Shown here piece by piece: positions 42,359 through 51,613 of a DNA stretch of 64,000 bases. Within the stretch, counting starts at the first letter, position 1; each line of letters opens with the position of its first letter. Origin of the DNA: Azospirillum brasilense (GTDB taxonomy: Bacteria; Pseudomonadota; Alphaproteobacteria; Azospirillales; Azospirillaceae); the NCBI RefSeq assembly GCF_022023855.1, contig NZ_CP059455.1, forward strand, positions 1-64,000. Direction: 5' to 3'. A program made the position numbers and the translations under genes. The notes beneath the pieces are model-generated. The model did not search any database. It was not told the DNA's origin and saw nothing but the letters and a program-made list of their open reading frames with translations.

Positions 42359-42778
42359 TCACCCGAGCCGTTCCCAGCATCGGCGTTCGGCCTCCAACTC
42401 ACTCTTCTCCGACCCGACGAAATCGACGCAGGAAATCAACCCGACGACCTGCCCGTCATGGACGACCGGCAAATGCCGGTACCCTCCGTCCTCCATCATC
42501 TAAAGGCCCGCGAGCGCGAGGTCCGTGGCGGGGATCGTGTCCGGATGCCGGGTCATGACTTCGGCTACGGTGACGCGCTCCGCATCCCGCCGCTCGGCGA
42601 CGACGCGGCGAACCACGTCCTGCTCGGTGAGGATGCCGTCCAGCCGGCCGGCGGTCATGGCGAGCACCACGCACTGCCGCCGCTCCTTCATCGCCACCGC
42701 CGCGGCGTGGACCGTGGCCGAGGGAGGCAGGATCACCGCGTCAGTGGCGGGCATCGCTTCGAAGATTCGGCGCGGCAT
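42359..42778 (-). pseudogene. CBS-pair protein interrupted by an in-frame TAG
   Basis: From ATG 42778: MPRRIFEAMPATDAVILPPS, first CBS motif (CVVLAMTAGRLDGILTEQDV), VAEVMTRHPDTIPATD, LALAGL, then TAG at codon 93 (42500-42502). The same frame continues MMEDGGYRHLPVVHDGQVVG and LISCVDFVG, the second CBS motif, to TGA 42359. The frame is otherwise perfect over 139 sense codons. So a single nonsense change (or a sequencing error) splits a normal two-CBS protein. ATG ATG follows the stop directly. Confidence 0.88.
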
Positions 42779-43454
42779 GGCGGGACTTCTCCACGGCGTT
42801 TGATGGGCAGGGTTCAATGGACAGGCATAGCGGCCATGGGGCCTCACAGGACCATCGGATTTCGGACGAGCGGGCCTGTTCCGGCGGAAACCACCAGCAA
42901 TTTCTTGGCGCTTCTGAAATAGTTAAAAACGATATGGGGTGCTTCAACCAAATTTCCAGGAAAAATACAGGGGGTCTTCTCCAAAGTATAGTCCAAATGA
43001 CTTTATTGCATTGTAACGCGGCGCAATACCATTCACCCCGGCATGGGGCGACGGCGTCGATGCTGTGACCACTGTGAATTTGAAAAAGGCGGCGTTTCCA
43101 ACGAGTCAGGCTTATGAATACATACCCGCTCCGCCGTTCCCAAAGTTGTCCGAAGTCCAGGGTGCAGCCCCGCTTGGAATGGCTCTCGGATCTTTGTCTC
43201 GAACCGAGATGTGATGCCAATGCGACTGTTGGCAACATTGGTGATGCACAAGCGCTCACTATGGAGCAAGCGGGAGCATCCGACCGCTCATTCCCGGTAC
43301 AAAAGGGCGGCAATCAGCCTTGAACGATTGATGCGGGCGGCCTGCTGGATGGATGCCGTCGTTGCCCGGCCCGTACTGGGGCAAGACTCCCGAACGCAAT
43401 CCAGGCGCCATCAACCTGCAACGTCGCGCAACCAGTTCCTGAGAGGCGCTGAAG
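42779..43454. other. Gap without a supportable gene
   Basis: About 680 bases, less GC-rich around 42900-43030. The small open frames have neither ribosome site nor family. It contains the presumed promoters of the CBS gene and of the DUF2147 gene. Confidence 0.4.
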
Positions 43455-43973
43455 GTGATCGGCACATTGAACCATGCGTTGAGCATTCTGCTTCTTTCGT
43501 CCTCAGTGACGTTGCAGGCAGGATTTCTGGTGCTTGCCACGATGTCGGGGGCGGTTTCGGCCACAGACCTGCACGGTGTCTGGCTGACGGAGGACAAGGA
43601 CGCCGCCCTCAAAATTTCTGAATGCGCTGGTCAGCTTTGCGGCCGAATTGTCTGGTTGGAGAGTTCGACGGAACCGGGTGGATCGCTTCGACTGGACCGG
43701 AACAATCCCGATCCTGCCAGGCATGCACAACGGATATGTGGGCTTGTTGTCATAACCGGCCTCAGATCCACCGGCGCCGATACGTGGGACGGGTCAGTCT
43801 ACAACCCGCAGGATGGCCGGACCTACCGCGGCACCATCACCGCTTTGTCGGATCAGACATTGAAAGTTCACGCCTATATCGGCCTGCCGATCTTCGGCAG
43901 AAGCCAAACTTGGACACGGGTGAGAAACTCGTCCGCAAACGATATAGAATACAACTGTCGCAGCGGCCGATAG
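43455..43973 (+). CDS. Periplasmic DUF2147 protein
   Basis: 172 aa. Signal sequence in the first ~35 residues (SILLLSSSVTLQAGFLVLAT ... VSA). Mature part: DLHGVWLTEDKDAALKISEC, GQLCGRIVWLES, then DGSVYNPQDGRTYRGTITAL and KVHAYIGLPIFGRSQTWTRV, the lipocalin-like DUF2147 pattern (G.W....v.i..C...lCG.I.wl...; G.i.dp..G..Y...). The start is uncertain: GTG 43455 overlaps its own GAAGG; a later start is possible. Confidence 0.82.
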   Translation: MIGTLNHALSILLLSSSVTLQAGFLVLATMSGAVSATDLHGVWLTEDKDAALKISECAGQLCGRIVWLESSTEPGGSLRLDRNNPDPARHAQRICGLVVITGLRSTGADTWDGSVYNPQDGRTYRGTITALSDQTLKVHAYIGLPIFGRSQTWTRVRNSSANDIEYNCRSGR

Positions 43974-44191
43974 GATTTACTCTTTAACAGGGCGCTATCC
44001 ACCCCTCATCCTTCTTCCGTGGCTCATGGGTTCATATGCCGGAATTGCCACGGTGCGAAGCTCATTTCAGCACCACGTCTTCCATGAAGCCCATCGCAGT
44101 CCCTTGATCAGCCTCGTTTGGAGGTGCAATGGCGATGAGGACGCCGCCAGGGCATACCCGATGCGGTCTGCCGACCATACGGAGCATGACC

Positions 44192-44335
44192 ATGATCCTT
44201 CAAACGCCCACACCCCCCGGCTCTACAACCTTTTGGAGCGCTGCAATGGGGTATTTTGTGCCGCCGCTGGTGATCCCGGTCGCCGTCGTGCTGGCGGTCG
44301 TTCTCTTCGTCTTGATTCATGGGCCCGTGGCCTGA
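44192..44335 (+). CDS. 47-aa single-helix membrane peptide
   Basis: MILQTPTPPGSTTFWSAAMG followed by a strong transmembrane helix VPPLVIPVAVVLAVVLFVLI. GGAG lies seven bases before ATG 44192. Next gene starts 31 bases downstream. No family recognised. Confidence 0.6.
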   Translation: MILQTPTPPGSTTFWSAAMGYFVPPLVIPVAVVLAVVLFVLIHGPVA

Positions 44336-44366
44336 ACCGCCCGTGGCCTGAACCGGAGGAATCGCC

Positions 44367-44609
44367 ATGCTCAGGAATGTCGAGAGGGAAGCCTTCGAAC
44401 GGTGCGTTGCCCACGTCACGCTCCGCCCGGACGATTTCAGAATGAAGGACCGCGTCGAGGCCCAGGTCGTCAGGGGCGGCACGGTCCAGTTCCACACCAT
44501 CACGGTGACCTATGCGCCGACCCGAACCTGCCGGGTCTACTATTCGTCGCTCCCCTCCGCCTGGTGCGGACCGTTCAGAAAGGATCTGGACGACGGGGTG
44601 TTCTACTGA
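44367..44609 (+). CDS. Small conserved-looking protein
   Basis: 80 aa: MLRNVEREAFERCVAHVTLR, then MKDRVEAQVVRGGTVQFHTI and TVTYAPTRTCRVYYSSLPSA. CCGGAGGAATCGCC before ATG is a strong ribosome site. Soluble, mixed alpha/beta. Family not recognised. It converges with the exported protein gene at 44649. Confidence 0.7.
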   Translation: MLRNVEREAFERCVAHVTLRPDDFRMKDRVEAQVVRGGTVQFHTITVTYAPTRTCRVYYSSLPSAWCGPFRKDLDDGVFY

Positions 44610-44648
44610 TCCGGCGATCAACCGGTGCAGGCCGTGAGGTGGCCCGTG

Positions 44649-44951
44649 TCACCGCCGGCGTTCGAGCGTGCCCTGGCGGCGTCCCTCGCCGTCTCGGATG
44701 ACCAGCTCACCATCGGAGAAGCCGCGCTCGACGCTGCCGATGTGGCGTCCGGCGTTGTCGCGCAGCACATGGCTTCCATCAATGTCCGCCTCGATACGCC
44801 CGATGGGCCGGTTTCCCCGGTCGCGGACGACGCCGGCGGCATCGACGTGATCCCCGGGGGCGAAGAGGTGCGTGGGGGTGCGCTCACCGGCCGCGGCGGA
44901 GACGACGCCAATGGCGAAGGAAAGAAAAAGGGCTATGACGGCGGGCTTCAT
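44649..44951 (-). CDS. Small exported protein with G-x-I-G repeats
   Basis: 100 aa. Signal peptide KPAVIALFLSFAIGVVSAAA. Mature part has three repeated beta-hairpin-like units: RDRGNRPIGRIEADIDGSHV, RDNAGRHIGSVERGFSDGEL, RDGEGRRQGTLERRR. GAGGAC is five bases before ATG 44951; longer starts upstream lack a signal peptide. Function unknown; envelope protein. Confidence 0.7.
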   Translation of the reverse strand: MKPAVIALFLSFAIGVVSAAAGERTPTHLFAPGDHVDAAGVVRDRGNRPIGRIEADIDGSHVLRDNAGRHIGSVERGFSDGELVIRDGEGRRQGTLERRR

Positions 44952-45064
44952 GGTGTCCTCAAGGGCAACGTTCGAGCCGCGGCCCTCCCTTATGTGGCGC
45001 TCCGCCCTCCATCTTGCGAGGGTGCGCACCGGACCCCGCGCATTTTGTCAGCCGCCCGGCGTCT

Positions 45065-45244
45065 TCAGTTCCGATTGGCGTGAAGATCGGTCACGTACCG
45101 CATCAGACACTCCGCCAGATACTCCGCCTCGGCGAAGGACAAACCACGCTGAACCGCCTCACAGACCAGTTCGCCGTTCACCACCGTGGTGTCGATGACC
45201 ATCCAGCCATCGAAATCAAAGCGAAGCCCATATTCTATCATCAT
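45065..45244 (-). CDS. Small hypothetical protein
   Basis: 59 aa: MMIEYGLRFDFDGWMVIDTT then VVNGELVCEAVQRGLSFAEA and EYLAECLMRYVTDLHANRN. Looks like a real soluble alpha/beta mini-protein with a helical end. Ribosome site is weak. It is divergent from the antiporter gene with about 100 bases between. Confidence 0.6.
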   Translation of the reverse strand: MMIEYGLRFDFDGWMVIDTTVVNGELVCEAVQRGLSFAEAEYLAECLMRYVTDLHANRN

Positions 45245-45348
45245 CCAATGGACATGGAGACGCGCGAGGGCACAGGCGACGGCGCAGACGAACACCTGCC
45301 GTCCGTACGGCCATGCATCGCACCGCCCGGGGCCGGACAAGGATCGCC

Positions 45349-47184
45349 ATGCCGCACGAGACGACATTCATCGCCACCATCGTCGTGGGCTTGGTTCTCG
45401 CCTTCCTGGGCGGCCTTCTCGCCAGCAAGCTCCGGTTGCCTCCCCTTGTCGGCTATCTGCTGGCCGGTGTCGCGGCCGGCCCCTTCACGCCCGGCTTCGT
45501 TGCCGACGAGGGGCTGGCATCCCAGCTTGCCGAGATCGGCGTCATCCTCCTGATGTTCGGGGTCGGCCTCCATTTCTCGATCAAGGATCTGCTCGCCGTC
45601 CGCGCCATCGCGATCCCCGGCGCCCTCGGCCAGATCGTGATGGCGACGGCGCTCGGCATCGGCGTCGCGCACATCTGGGGCTGGCCGTTCGGCGCGGGCC
45701 TGGTGTTCGGGTTGGCGCTGTCGGTCGCCAGCACCGTGGTGCTGCTGCGCGCCCTTGAGGAGCGCAACATCCTGGATTCGCCGAACGGACGGATCGCCGT
45801 CGGCTGGCTCATCGTCGAGGATCTCGCCATGGTGCTGGCGCTGGTGCTGTTGCCGGCTCTGGCGGGCGTGCTCGGCGGTACGCCGCGCGGCGCGGCGGAC
45901 GAAGCCGGCGGCGGCGTCCTGGCCGCGACCCTGGCGCTGACGCTGGGCAAGGTCGCGGTGTTCCTGGCCCTCGTGCTGGTGGTCGGTACGCGCGCCATCC
46001 CGTGGCTTCTGATGCAGGTCGCCCGGACCGGCTCGCGCGAGCTGTTCACGCTCTCGGTGCTGGCGACCGCGCTCGGCATCGCCTTCGGCTCGTCCGAGCT
46101 GTTCGGCGTCTCCTTCGCGCTGGGAGCCTTCTTCGCCGGCGTCGTCCTGAGCGAAAGCGATTTCAGCCATCAGGCCGCGGCCGACGCGTTGCCGCTTCAG
46201 GACGCCTTCGCGGTGCTGTTCTTCGTCTCGGTCGGCATGCTGTTCGACCCGATGATCCTGGTCCATGAGCCGTTGGCCGTGCTCGCCGTCATCCTGGTCA
46301 TCGTCCTCGGCAAGACGCTGGTGGCGTTCGGCATCGTGATGGCGTTCGGCTATCCGGCCTCGACCGCGCTCACCGTGTCGGCCAGTCTGGCGCAGGTCGG
46401 CGAGTTCTCGTTCATCCTGGCCGGCCTCGGGGTGACGCTCGGGCTGCTGCCGCCGGAGGGGCGCGACCTGATCCTCGCGGGCGCACTGCTCTCGATCACG
46501 CTCAACCCGTTGGTGTTCGCCGGCCTCGACCGTCTCTCCGGCTGGCTGCGCCGGAGGCCGGGCATGCTGGGCCGTCTCGAACGCCAGAGAAACGACAGAC
46601 TGTCCGTGCTGCCTCCGGCCCACGAAGGCCCGCGGGACCATGCGGTCATCGTCGGTTACGGACGGGTCGGCAGCGTCGTCGGCAAGGGCTTGAAAAGCCA
46701 GAACCTGCCGATCGTGGTCATCGACCAGAGCCGCCGGCGGGTCGAGGCGTTGCGCAAACGCGGCGTGCCGGCGGTCTATGGGGACGCGACGACGCCGGGC
46801 GTCCTGGAGGCCGCCGGCACCCGACGGGCGCGGCTCATCGTCGTCGCCACACCCCAGGGCTACCAGACACGGCGCGTCCTCGATCTCGCGCGCCGGATCA
46901 ACCCCTCCATCGACACGGCGGTGCGGACCCACAGCGAGGCGGAGGTCGCCCACCTGGAAAGGCAAGGCGTGGGTCTGGCGATCATGGGGGAGCGTGAACT
47001 CGCCTTCGGGCTGATGGACTACGCCCTGCGCAGTTTCGGTTCCTCGGACGACAAGGCGCGGGCCGTGGTCCAGGGGGTTCGGGTCGCGGGCGAGGGCGGC
47101 GTCTACGAGCGGCGGCACGGCGAGCCTTGGCGCGAGGCGCCGGAACTGCGCCAGCACCGCGACGAGGCCCCGCCACCCGATTGA
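45349..47184 (+). CDS. YbaL/KefB-type cation:proton antiporter with TrkA-N domain
   Basis: 611 aa. A CPA2 antiporter of about 12 membrane helices (residues 5-395; LRLPPLVGYLLAGVAAGPFT, LMFGVGLHFSIKDL, WLIVEDLAMVLALVLLPAL) is followed by a cytoplasmic TrkA-N domain with Rossmann motif VIVGYGRVGSVVGKGL and VYGDATTPGVLEAAG (about 430-560). Expels K+ or Na+ in exchange for H+ in pH or electrophile stress; the ligand on TrkA-N is probably NAD(H). ATG 45349 follows AAGGA; the upstream in-frame ATG 45313 is less well placed. Confidence 0.92.
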   Translation: MPHETTFIATIVVGLVLAFLGGLLASKLRLPPLVGYLLAGVAAGPFTPGFVADEGLASQLAEIGVILLMFGVGLHFSIKDLLAVRAIAIPGALGQIVMATALGIGVAHIWGWPFGAGLVFGLALSVASTVVLLRALEERNILDSPNGRIAVGWLIVEDLAMVLALVLLPALAGVLGGTPRGAADEAGGGVLAATLALTLGKVAVFLALVLVVGTRAIPWLLMQVARTGSRELFTLSVLATALGIAFGSSELFGVSFALGAFFAGVVLSESDFSHQAAADALPLQDAFAVLFFVSVGMLFDPMILVHEPLAVLAVILVIVLGKTLVAFGIVMAFGYPASTALTVSASLAQVGEFSFILAGLGVTLGLLPPEGRDLILAGALLSITLNPLVFAGLDRLSGWLRRRPGMLGRLERQRNDRLSVLPPAHEGPRDHAVIVGYGRVGSVVGKGLKSQNLPIVVIDQSRRRVEALRKRGVPAVYGDATTPGVLEAAGTRRARLIVVATPQGYQTRRVLDLARRINPSIDTAVRTHSEAEVAHLERQGVGLAIMGERELAFGLMDYALRSFGSSDDKARAVVQGVRVAGEGGVYERRHGEPWREAPELRQHRDEAPPPD

Positions 47185-47403
47185 CAGACATCGAAGCGGA
47201 GGGAAATTTGGAGTTTTGAGCGAATCCACCGCTGAGAAAATAAACGCCATGCCCCTCATTCAAGAAGACGAACCTTATAAAAATCCCTGCCATGAGATTT
47301 CTTTAAAAACCTATCATTCAACAAATCTCATCAGTGCGCCGCTGATTTTTCCCAAGTGGCCGCCATATACAGGAGCAGAACATAAAATTAATGGGAGGTT
47401 GAT

Positions 47404-47814
47404 ATGCCGTTGCGCCCTGAATACACCCTGCACCAATCCGATCTGAACGAGTTCCTGTCCGCCCCGCTGTGGGACGAGGAGAACGGAAGCCGCCTCAGCG
47501 TTCTGTCCGCGCTCGCGCGGCTCGGCATTGATCCTTGGGCCGAGGCGGCCCGCCTGGCGGCGCTGCCGAGGGACGCCGCGGCATCGGCGTTGGCCGTCAT
47601 CCTCCGCCGACTTCCGGCCCAACAACCCGAAGCCCCGGACGCCGTCGCGACGGCGGATCGCTTGGTGAGGCTACTGCCGGAAGGGGGGTCGGCCACGGCC
47701 CCGAACGGCGAGGTCGTCGACCGGAACCGCCGCACGGGCATCGCCACCCCCTGGTTTTTGCTTCTGCTCACGGCGGCGCTCGTCGCCTGGGGGATGATGA
47801 GCTTCTGGTCCTGA
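47404..47814 (+). CDS. Tail-anchored hypothetical protein
   Basis: 136 aa. N-terminal soluble part (LHQSDLNEFLSAPLWDEENG, then LSVLSALARLGIDPWAEAAR and LAALPRDAAASALAVILRRL) and one C-terminal membrane helix (TPWFLLLLTAALVAWGMMSF). GGGAGGTTGAT precedes ATG. The leader (47185-47403) is AT-rich. Convergent with phaC. Family unknown to me. Confidence 0.72.
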   Translation: MPLRPEYTLHQSDLNEFLSAPLWDEENGSRLSVLSALARLGIDPWAEAARLAALPRDAAASALAVILRRLPAQQPEAPDAVATADRLVRLLPEGGSATAPNGEVVDRNRRTGIATPWFLLLLTAALVAWGMMSFWS

Positions 47815-47849
47815 CCACCCGTCCGCGCCCGCGGGGAAGCGGGGCGGGC

Positions 47850-49868
47850 TTACTTTTCCAGGACATAGGTTCCGGGCGCGTCGGCGAGCGCCGGGTGCGT
47901 CGCGCTGCCCAGCGCCGGCGGCTTTCCCTTTCGACCCGACCGTTCAGCCAACCATGACGTCCAGTCCGTCCACCAGCTGCCGCTGTGCGCGGTGGCCTTC
48001 CCGCGCCACGCCTGCGCGGTCGCGCCGGGCTCTCCGGCATCGTTGGTCCAGTAGGTGCCCTTGCCGCCGGGCGGGTTGATGATGCCGGCGATGTGCCCGC
48101 TGGACGCCAGCACGTAGCGCACCTTGCTCCCCTTGAGCAGCTGCGTGACGCGCCACGCGGAGTCCCAGGGCACGATGTGGTCCTTCTCCGCGCCGACCGC
48201 GTAGACGTCCTGAGGGATGCGCCCGAGGTCGATGGCCTCGCCCTTGAGCCTGACCTTGCCCGGAGCGATCAGGTTGTTCTCGACATAGGTGTTGCGCAGG
48301 TACCAGCTGTGCGCCGCCCGCGCCATGCGGGTGCCGTCGCTGTTCCAATACAGAAGATCGAAGGCCGGGGGCTTGTTGCCCATCAGGTAGTTGTTGACGA
48401 CGTTCGACCAGATCAGGTCGTTGGAGCGCAGGAGGTTGAACATGTTGCTCATCTCCCGGCTGTCGAGGTAGCCGCGCTCCATCATCTGCTGTTCGATGAA
48501 GTCCACCGCCGGTTCGCCCATGAACACCGCGGTGTCGCCGACATGGGAGAAATCCTGGAGCGACACCATGAAGGTGGCGGCGTTAAACCGGGTGTCGCGC
48601 TTCGCCGCCAGCCAGGCGAGCGTAATGGCGAGCAGCGTGCCGCCGATGCAGTAGCCCATCACATTGATGGAGGTGGCCCCGGTGATGTCGCGCACCACGT
48701 CGGCGGCCTCCAGCGGGCCGAGGTCCATGTAGTCCTCGAAGCCGACACCGTCCATCGAGGCGTCCGGGTTCTTCCACGAGACCACGAACACCGTGAAACC
48801 TTGCTCGACCAGATGGCGCACCATCGAGTTCTTCGGCTGGAGGTCGAGGATGTAGTACTTGTTGATCCACGGCGGCAGGATGAGGAGCGGCACCGCATGC
48901 ACCGCCCCGCCCGCCGGCTGATACTGGATCAGCTCGATCAGCCGGTTGCGGTGGACGATCTTGCCGGGGGTCGTCGCCAGATTGCGCCCCGGTTCGAAGG
49001 CGGTGGCGTCCACCATGCTGAGGCGGCCCTCCCGCAGGTCCGAGAGCAGGTTGCGCGCGCCGTCGGCCAGGCTGACGCCACCGGTTTCCAACACCCGGCG
49101 CAAGGCGGCCGGGTTGGAGAACAGCAAAAGCGTCGGGCTCATGGCGTCGACGAACTGGCGGAGATGGAAGGTCAGCCGCCGCCGTTCGGCGTCGTCGAGG
49201 CCGTCGGCCTGCTCGCCCTGCTCCAGCAGCCAGTCGGAGGCCAGCAGGTACACCTCCTTGAGCGTCCGGTAGGCCGGGTTGGTGTGCCATTCCGGTGCGG
49301 CGAAGCGCTTGTCGCCGTGGGGCGCCGAACCCGATCCGGCGGTGTCCGTCCCTTTGCCGTCGGCCAGCCCCCACCAGCGGCGGCCTGCGTCGTTCCAGGC
49401 CTCCATCGCGGACGTCCAGACGCCCGCCTGGGCATCGGCGGCCCTGCGGAAGGTCCTGTCCGGGCGGCTGAGCGACTGCATCCACACGGTCCGGAGCGCG
49501 TGGGCGACCTCCGCCCAGTCGACCGGCACGATGGTGCGGAAGGGATTGGCGTTCCACAGGCCATCGATGGACCGAAGCACCGGGTCGTTGGCGAGGACGT
49601 CGTTGAGCCGCCGGGTTCCGGCGTCCAGCAGGGTGCCGGTGAGATCGTTGGGCGAAACCTGCCACCATGGCCTGACGGCTCCGCTCCAATCGCGGACGGC
49701 CCCGACGTTGGCCTCCAGCCAGGATGTCCAGAGTCCCAGCGCCATGTCGGGTCTCATGGACAGCCGGTCGTGATTGTCGTCCGTGCCGGTCTTCCGCTTT
49801 GTGGCTTCGCCGTCTCCACGGGATTGGTCGCGTCGGCGGCGATGTTCCGTTCCTCTGTCAGTGCCCAT
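47850..49868 (-). CDS. phaC: Poly(3-hydroxyalkanoate) synthase, class I
   Basis: 672 aa. Polymerises 3-hydroxyacyl-CoA into PHB at the granule surface. The lipase-like box is GYCIGG with catalytic Cys407; other motifs are LILPPWINKYYILDLQPKNS, WKNPDASMDGVGFEDYM and a catalytic His region SSGHIAGIINPPGGKG. N-terminal PhaC_N domain about 115-290. With start ATG 49868 (AAAGG upstream) it has an extra Arg-rich N-terminus; ATG at residue 38 (MRPDMALGLW) could be the true start. Phasins in this window would share its granules. Confidence 0.93.
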   Translation of the reverse strand: MGTDRGTEHRRRRDQSRGDGEATKRKTGTDDNHDRLSMRPDMALGLWTSWLEANVGAVRDWSGAVRPWWQVSPNDLTGTLLDAGTRRLNDVLANDPVLRSIDGLWNANPFRTIVPVDWAEVAHALRTVWMQSLSRPDRTFRRAADAQAGVWTSAMEAWNDAGRRWWGLADGKGTDTAGSGSAPHGDKRFAAPEWHTNPAYRTLKEVYLLASDWLLEQGEQADGLDDAERRRLTFHLRQFVDAMSPTLLLFSNPAALRRVLETGGVSLADGARNLLSDLREGRLSMVDATAFEPGRNLATTPGKIVHRNRLIELIQYQPAGGAVHAVPLLILPPWINKYYILDLQPKNSMVRHLVEQGFTVFVVSWKNPDASMDGVGFEDYMDLGPLEAADVVRDITGATSINVMGYCIGGTLLAITLAWLAAKRDTRFNAATFMVSLQDFSHVGDTAVFMGEPAVDFIEQQMMERGYLDSREMSNMFNLLRSNDLIWSNVVNNYLMGNKPPAFDLLYWNSDGTRMARAAHSWYLRNTYVENNLIAPGKVRLKGEAIDLGRIPQDVYAVGAEKDHIVPWDSAWRVTQLLKGSKVRYVLASSGHIAGIINPPGGKGTYWTNDAGEPGATAQAWRGKATAHSGSWWTDWTSWLAERSGRKGKPPALGSATHPALADAPGTYVLEK

Positions 49869-49924
49869 GGGAAAAGCCTTTCGTTCGTTTGGCCCAACGC
49901 CCGGTCCAACGCCCGGGGAACCCG

Positions 49925-50080
49925 TCACGGACTGGCGAGCATCCACGCCACCACGGCGGCGATGCCGATCAGCACGCCGCCCAACCCGGCCTCGCTGAGG
50001 CGGCCGCGCCGGTACAGGGCGACGGAAACCGCGATGACCGAGGCGGCGGCGATGAACAGGCCCGCCTGTGATTGGTTCAT
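49925..50080 (-). CDS. 51-aa two-helix membrane protein
   Basis: MNQSQAGLFIAAASVIAVSV, LYRRGRLSEAG loop, then VLIGIAAVVAWMLASP. Two membrane helices with a basic turn. GGGGAGAGG before ATG 50080 is a good ribosome site. Same length and layout as the protein at 14035-14190 (15 of 51 identities, no gaps). It lies upstream of phaC (same strand) and divergent from exoD. Confidence 0.72.
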   Translation of the reverse strand: MNQSQAGLFIAAASVIAVSVALYRRGRLSEAGLGGVLIGIAAVVAWMLASP

Positions 50081-50170
50081 GGCCTCTCCCCCCACCCCGC
50101 ACGTTTCACCCTTCCGAGCCGCTTGCCCGTCCCCATCTCCCGAGGGGTCGACCGTCCAAGGGGCATTCTC

Positions 50171-50764
50171 ATGATCGCGCGTGCGCCCACATCCGTGGTG
50201 CTGAACGGGGTTCTCGGCGAAGCGCCCGCGGAGCATGTGACGCTGGACTGGCTCATCGGAAGGCTCGGCCTCCGTTCCTTCGGTGTCATCCTCCTTCTCC
50301 TCGCGCTCGTCGGCGTGCTTCCGGGCGTGTCGGCCATGGCCGGCGTGCTGCTCACCATCGTCGCGTTCCAGATGATCCTGGATCGTCCCGGTCCCGCCTT
50401 TCCCCGCCGCATCGCCAGCCGCCATGTCGAGACCCGCCGGCTGGCCGCGATCATCGGCCGGACCGTCCCGGTGTTGCGCTACCTGGAACGCTTCATCCGC
50501 CCGCGCTGGGCCACCCCGTTCACGGCAACCAAGCGGGTGGTCGGCGGTGTCGTCCTGCTGCTCGGCGCGAGCCTCCTCATCCCTGTCCCCTTGAGCAACC
50601 TTCCCCCGGCGCTGCTCATCGTTCTGATCGCCTTCGCCTATCTGGAGGAGGACGGCGCGCTGCTCTGCGTCGCGCTGGTCGGCACGCTCCTTCTGTCCGT
50701 GATCGCCGCGGGAGCGGCCTGGCAGGCGATGAGCGCGGCCGGTTGGCTGCCGAGCGTGCTGTAG
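50171..50764 (+). CDS. exoD: ExoD-family membrane protein
   Basis: 197 aa. ExoD pattern: TLDWLIGRLGLRSFGVILLL, LALVGVLPGVSAMAGVLLTI, QMILDRPGPAFPRRIASRHV, then RPRWATPFTATKRVVGGVVL and IPLSNLPPALLIVLIAFA-like end (here IPVPLSNLPPALLIVLIAFA). Four to five membrane helices. In Sinorhizobium ExoD affects exopolysaccharide production and alkali tolerance. AAGGGG is upstream of ATG 50171. Confidence 0.9.
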   Translation: MIARAPTSVVLNGVLGEAPAEHVTLDWLIGRLGLRSFGVILLLLALVGVLPGVSAMAGVLLTIVAFQMILDRPGPAFPRRIASRHVETRRLAAIIGRTVPVLRYLERFIRPRWATPFTATKRVVGGVVLLLGASLLIPVPLSNLPPALLIVLIAFAYLEEDGALLCVALVGTLLLSVIAAGAAWQAMSAAGWLPSVL

Positions 50765-50824
50765 GAGATCCCCGCTCCCGACCGGGCCGAAGGATCATCC
50801 CGCGCATCATGCCCGCGGCGTCCC

Positions 50825-51100
50825 CTATGCGGTCGTCTCAGCCATGGCCGCGTCGGCCTGCTCGGCTCGTTCCAAGTCCAGGGGGGCGACCGTGATGGCC
50901 TGGGCGAGGGTCATTCCGCCGGCGCGCACCGGAAGCAGGATCACCGTCGCGACACGCCGATAGGCTGGGAAGGACAAGCCGTCGACCAGCTCCTCGTCGG
51001 TTTCAACAATGTAGGCTCCCGCCGGCTGCACGCCGTCGATCCCCTCCAATAGGAAGGGGTGCGAGAAGGTCACCGTTCTGCGGCTGGTGCGTGTGAGCAT
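50825..51100 (-). CDS. Small conserved hypothetical protein
   Basis: 91 aa: TRRTVTFSHPFLLEGIDGVQ, then PAGAYIVETDEELVDGLSFP and AYRRVATVILLPVRAGGMTL. I recall similar ~90-aa proteins in many alphaproteobacteria, without known function. AGGAGA is upstream of ATG 51100. Converges with exoD. Confidence 0.75.
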   Translation of the reverse strand: MLTRTSRRTVTFSHPFLLEGIDGVQPAGAYIVETDEELVDGLSFPAYRRVATVILLPVRAGGMTLAQAITVAPLDLERAEQADAAMAETTA

Positions 51101-51613
51101 CGGACGTCTCCTGGGGCTTGATCGGCGTGGTGCGAAGGGGGAGGAGATGCGGGAGGCGACGAGGGCCAACCTTCCGACATGGCGGCGTTCCAAGACCCGT
51201 TGTCGTCCGCCCTGGACCGCCGTTCGATGGAGGGAACCGCCGGACGGCCCTCGCCCCTCGCAGCGCCGTCCGGAATCGCGACCGATTTCTGGTCTTCATG
51301 CAAAATATTATTAATGAGATCGTCAATCATCATGTCCTCCGATCCGCAGCGATGAAATTTTCCTAAGTCGCCGCTTCGGTATTTTCATATAAGCAATGCC
51401 GCGAAGCTTTGGTGAGATTGCGGACGAAAATTCGGGACATGCCACTTTGTTTCTGCAGACAGACTCGGAAACGCGGCAATTTTTCTGAAATTCGGCGACG
51501 GGAGCGGTGACCGCAGCTGGGGCCAGTCGGCTTCACCCCACCGGATTGAGCCGGCCCAAGGCGCCTGCTCCTTCGGGGAGCAGGCGTTCGCTGGCAACAA
51601 TTGGCGCTTGGGG
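51101..51613. other. Intergenic stretch with one strong hairpin
   Basis: About 510 bases, AT-richer at 51290-51440. No gene is supported. Contains the promoter of the 91-aa gene and the terminator-like hairpin listed separately. Confidence 0.4.
51562..51586. terminator. GC-rich hairpin after the DUF2382 gene
   Basis: CGCCTGCTCC (51562-51571), short loop, GGAGCAGGCG (51577-51586): perfect 10-bp stem with a UUCG-type loop on the plus strand. It lies 28 bases beyond the DUF2382 stop on the minus strand. No clear T-run follows, so it may end transcription with Rho or stabilise the 3' end. Confidence 0.55.

Noticed and set aside
45241-47259. 672-aa minus-strand frame opposite the antiporter
   Set aside because: Composition dominated by Arg, Gln, His and Asp; a shadow.
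47216-47446. 76-aa plus-strand frame in an AT-rich stretch
   Set aside because: No start with ribosome site, no domain character, and it overlaps the well-supported gene at 47404.
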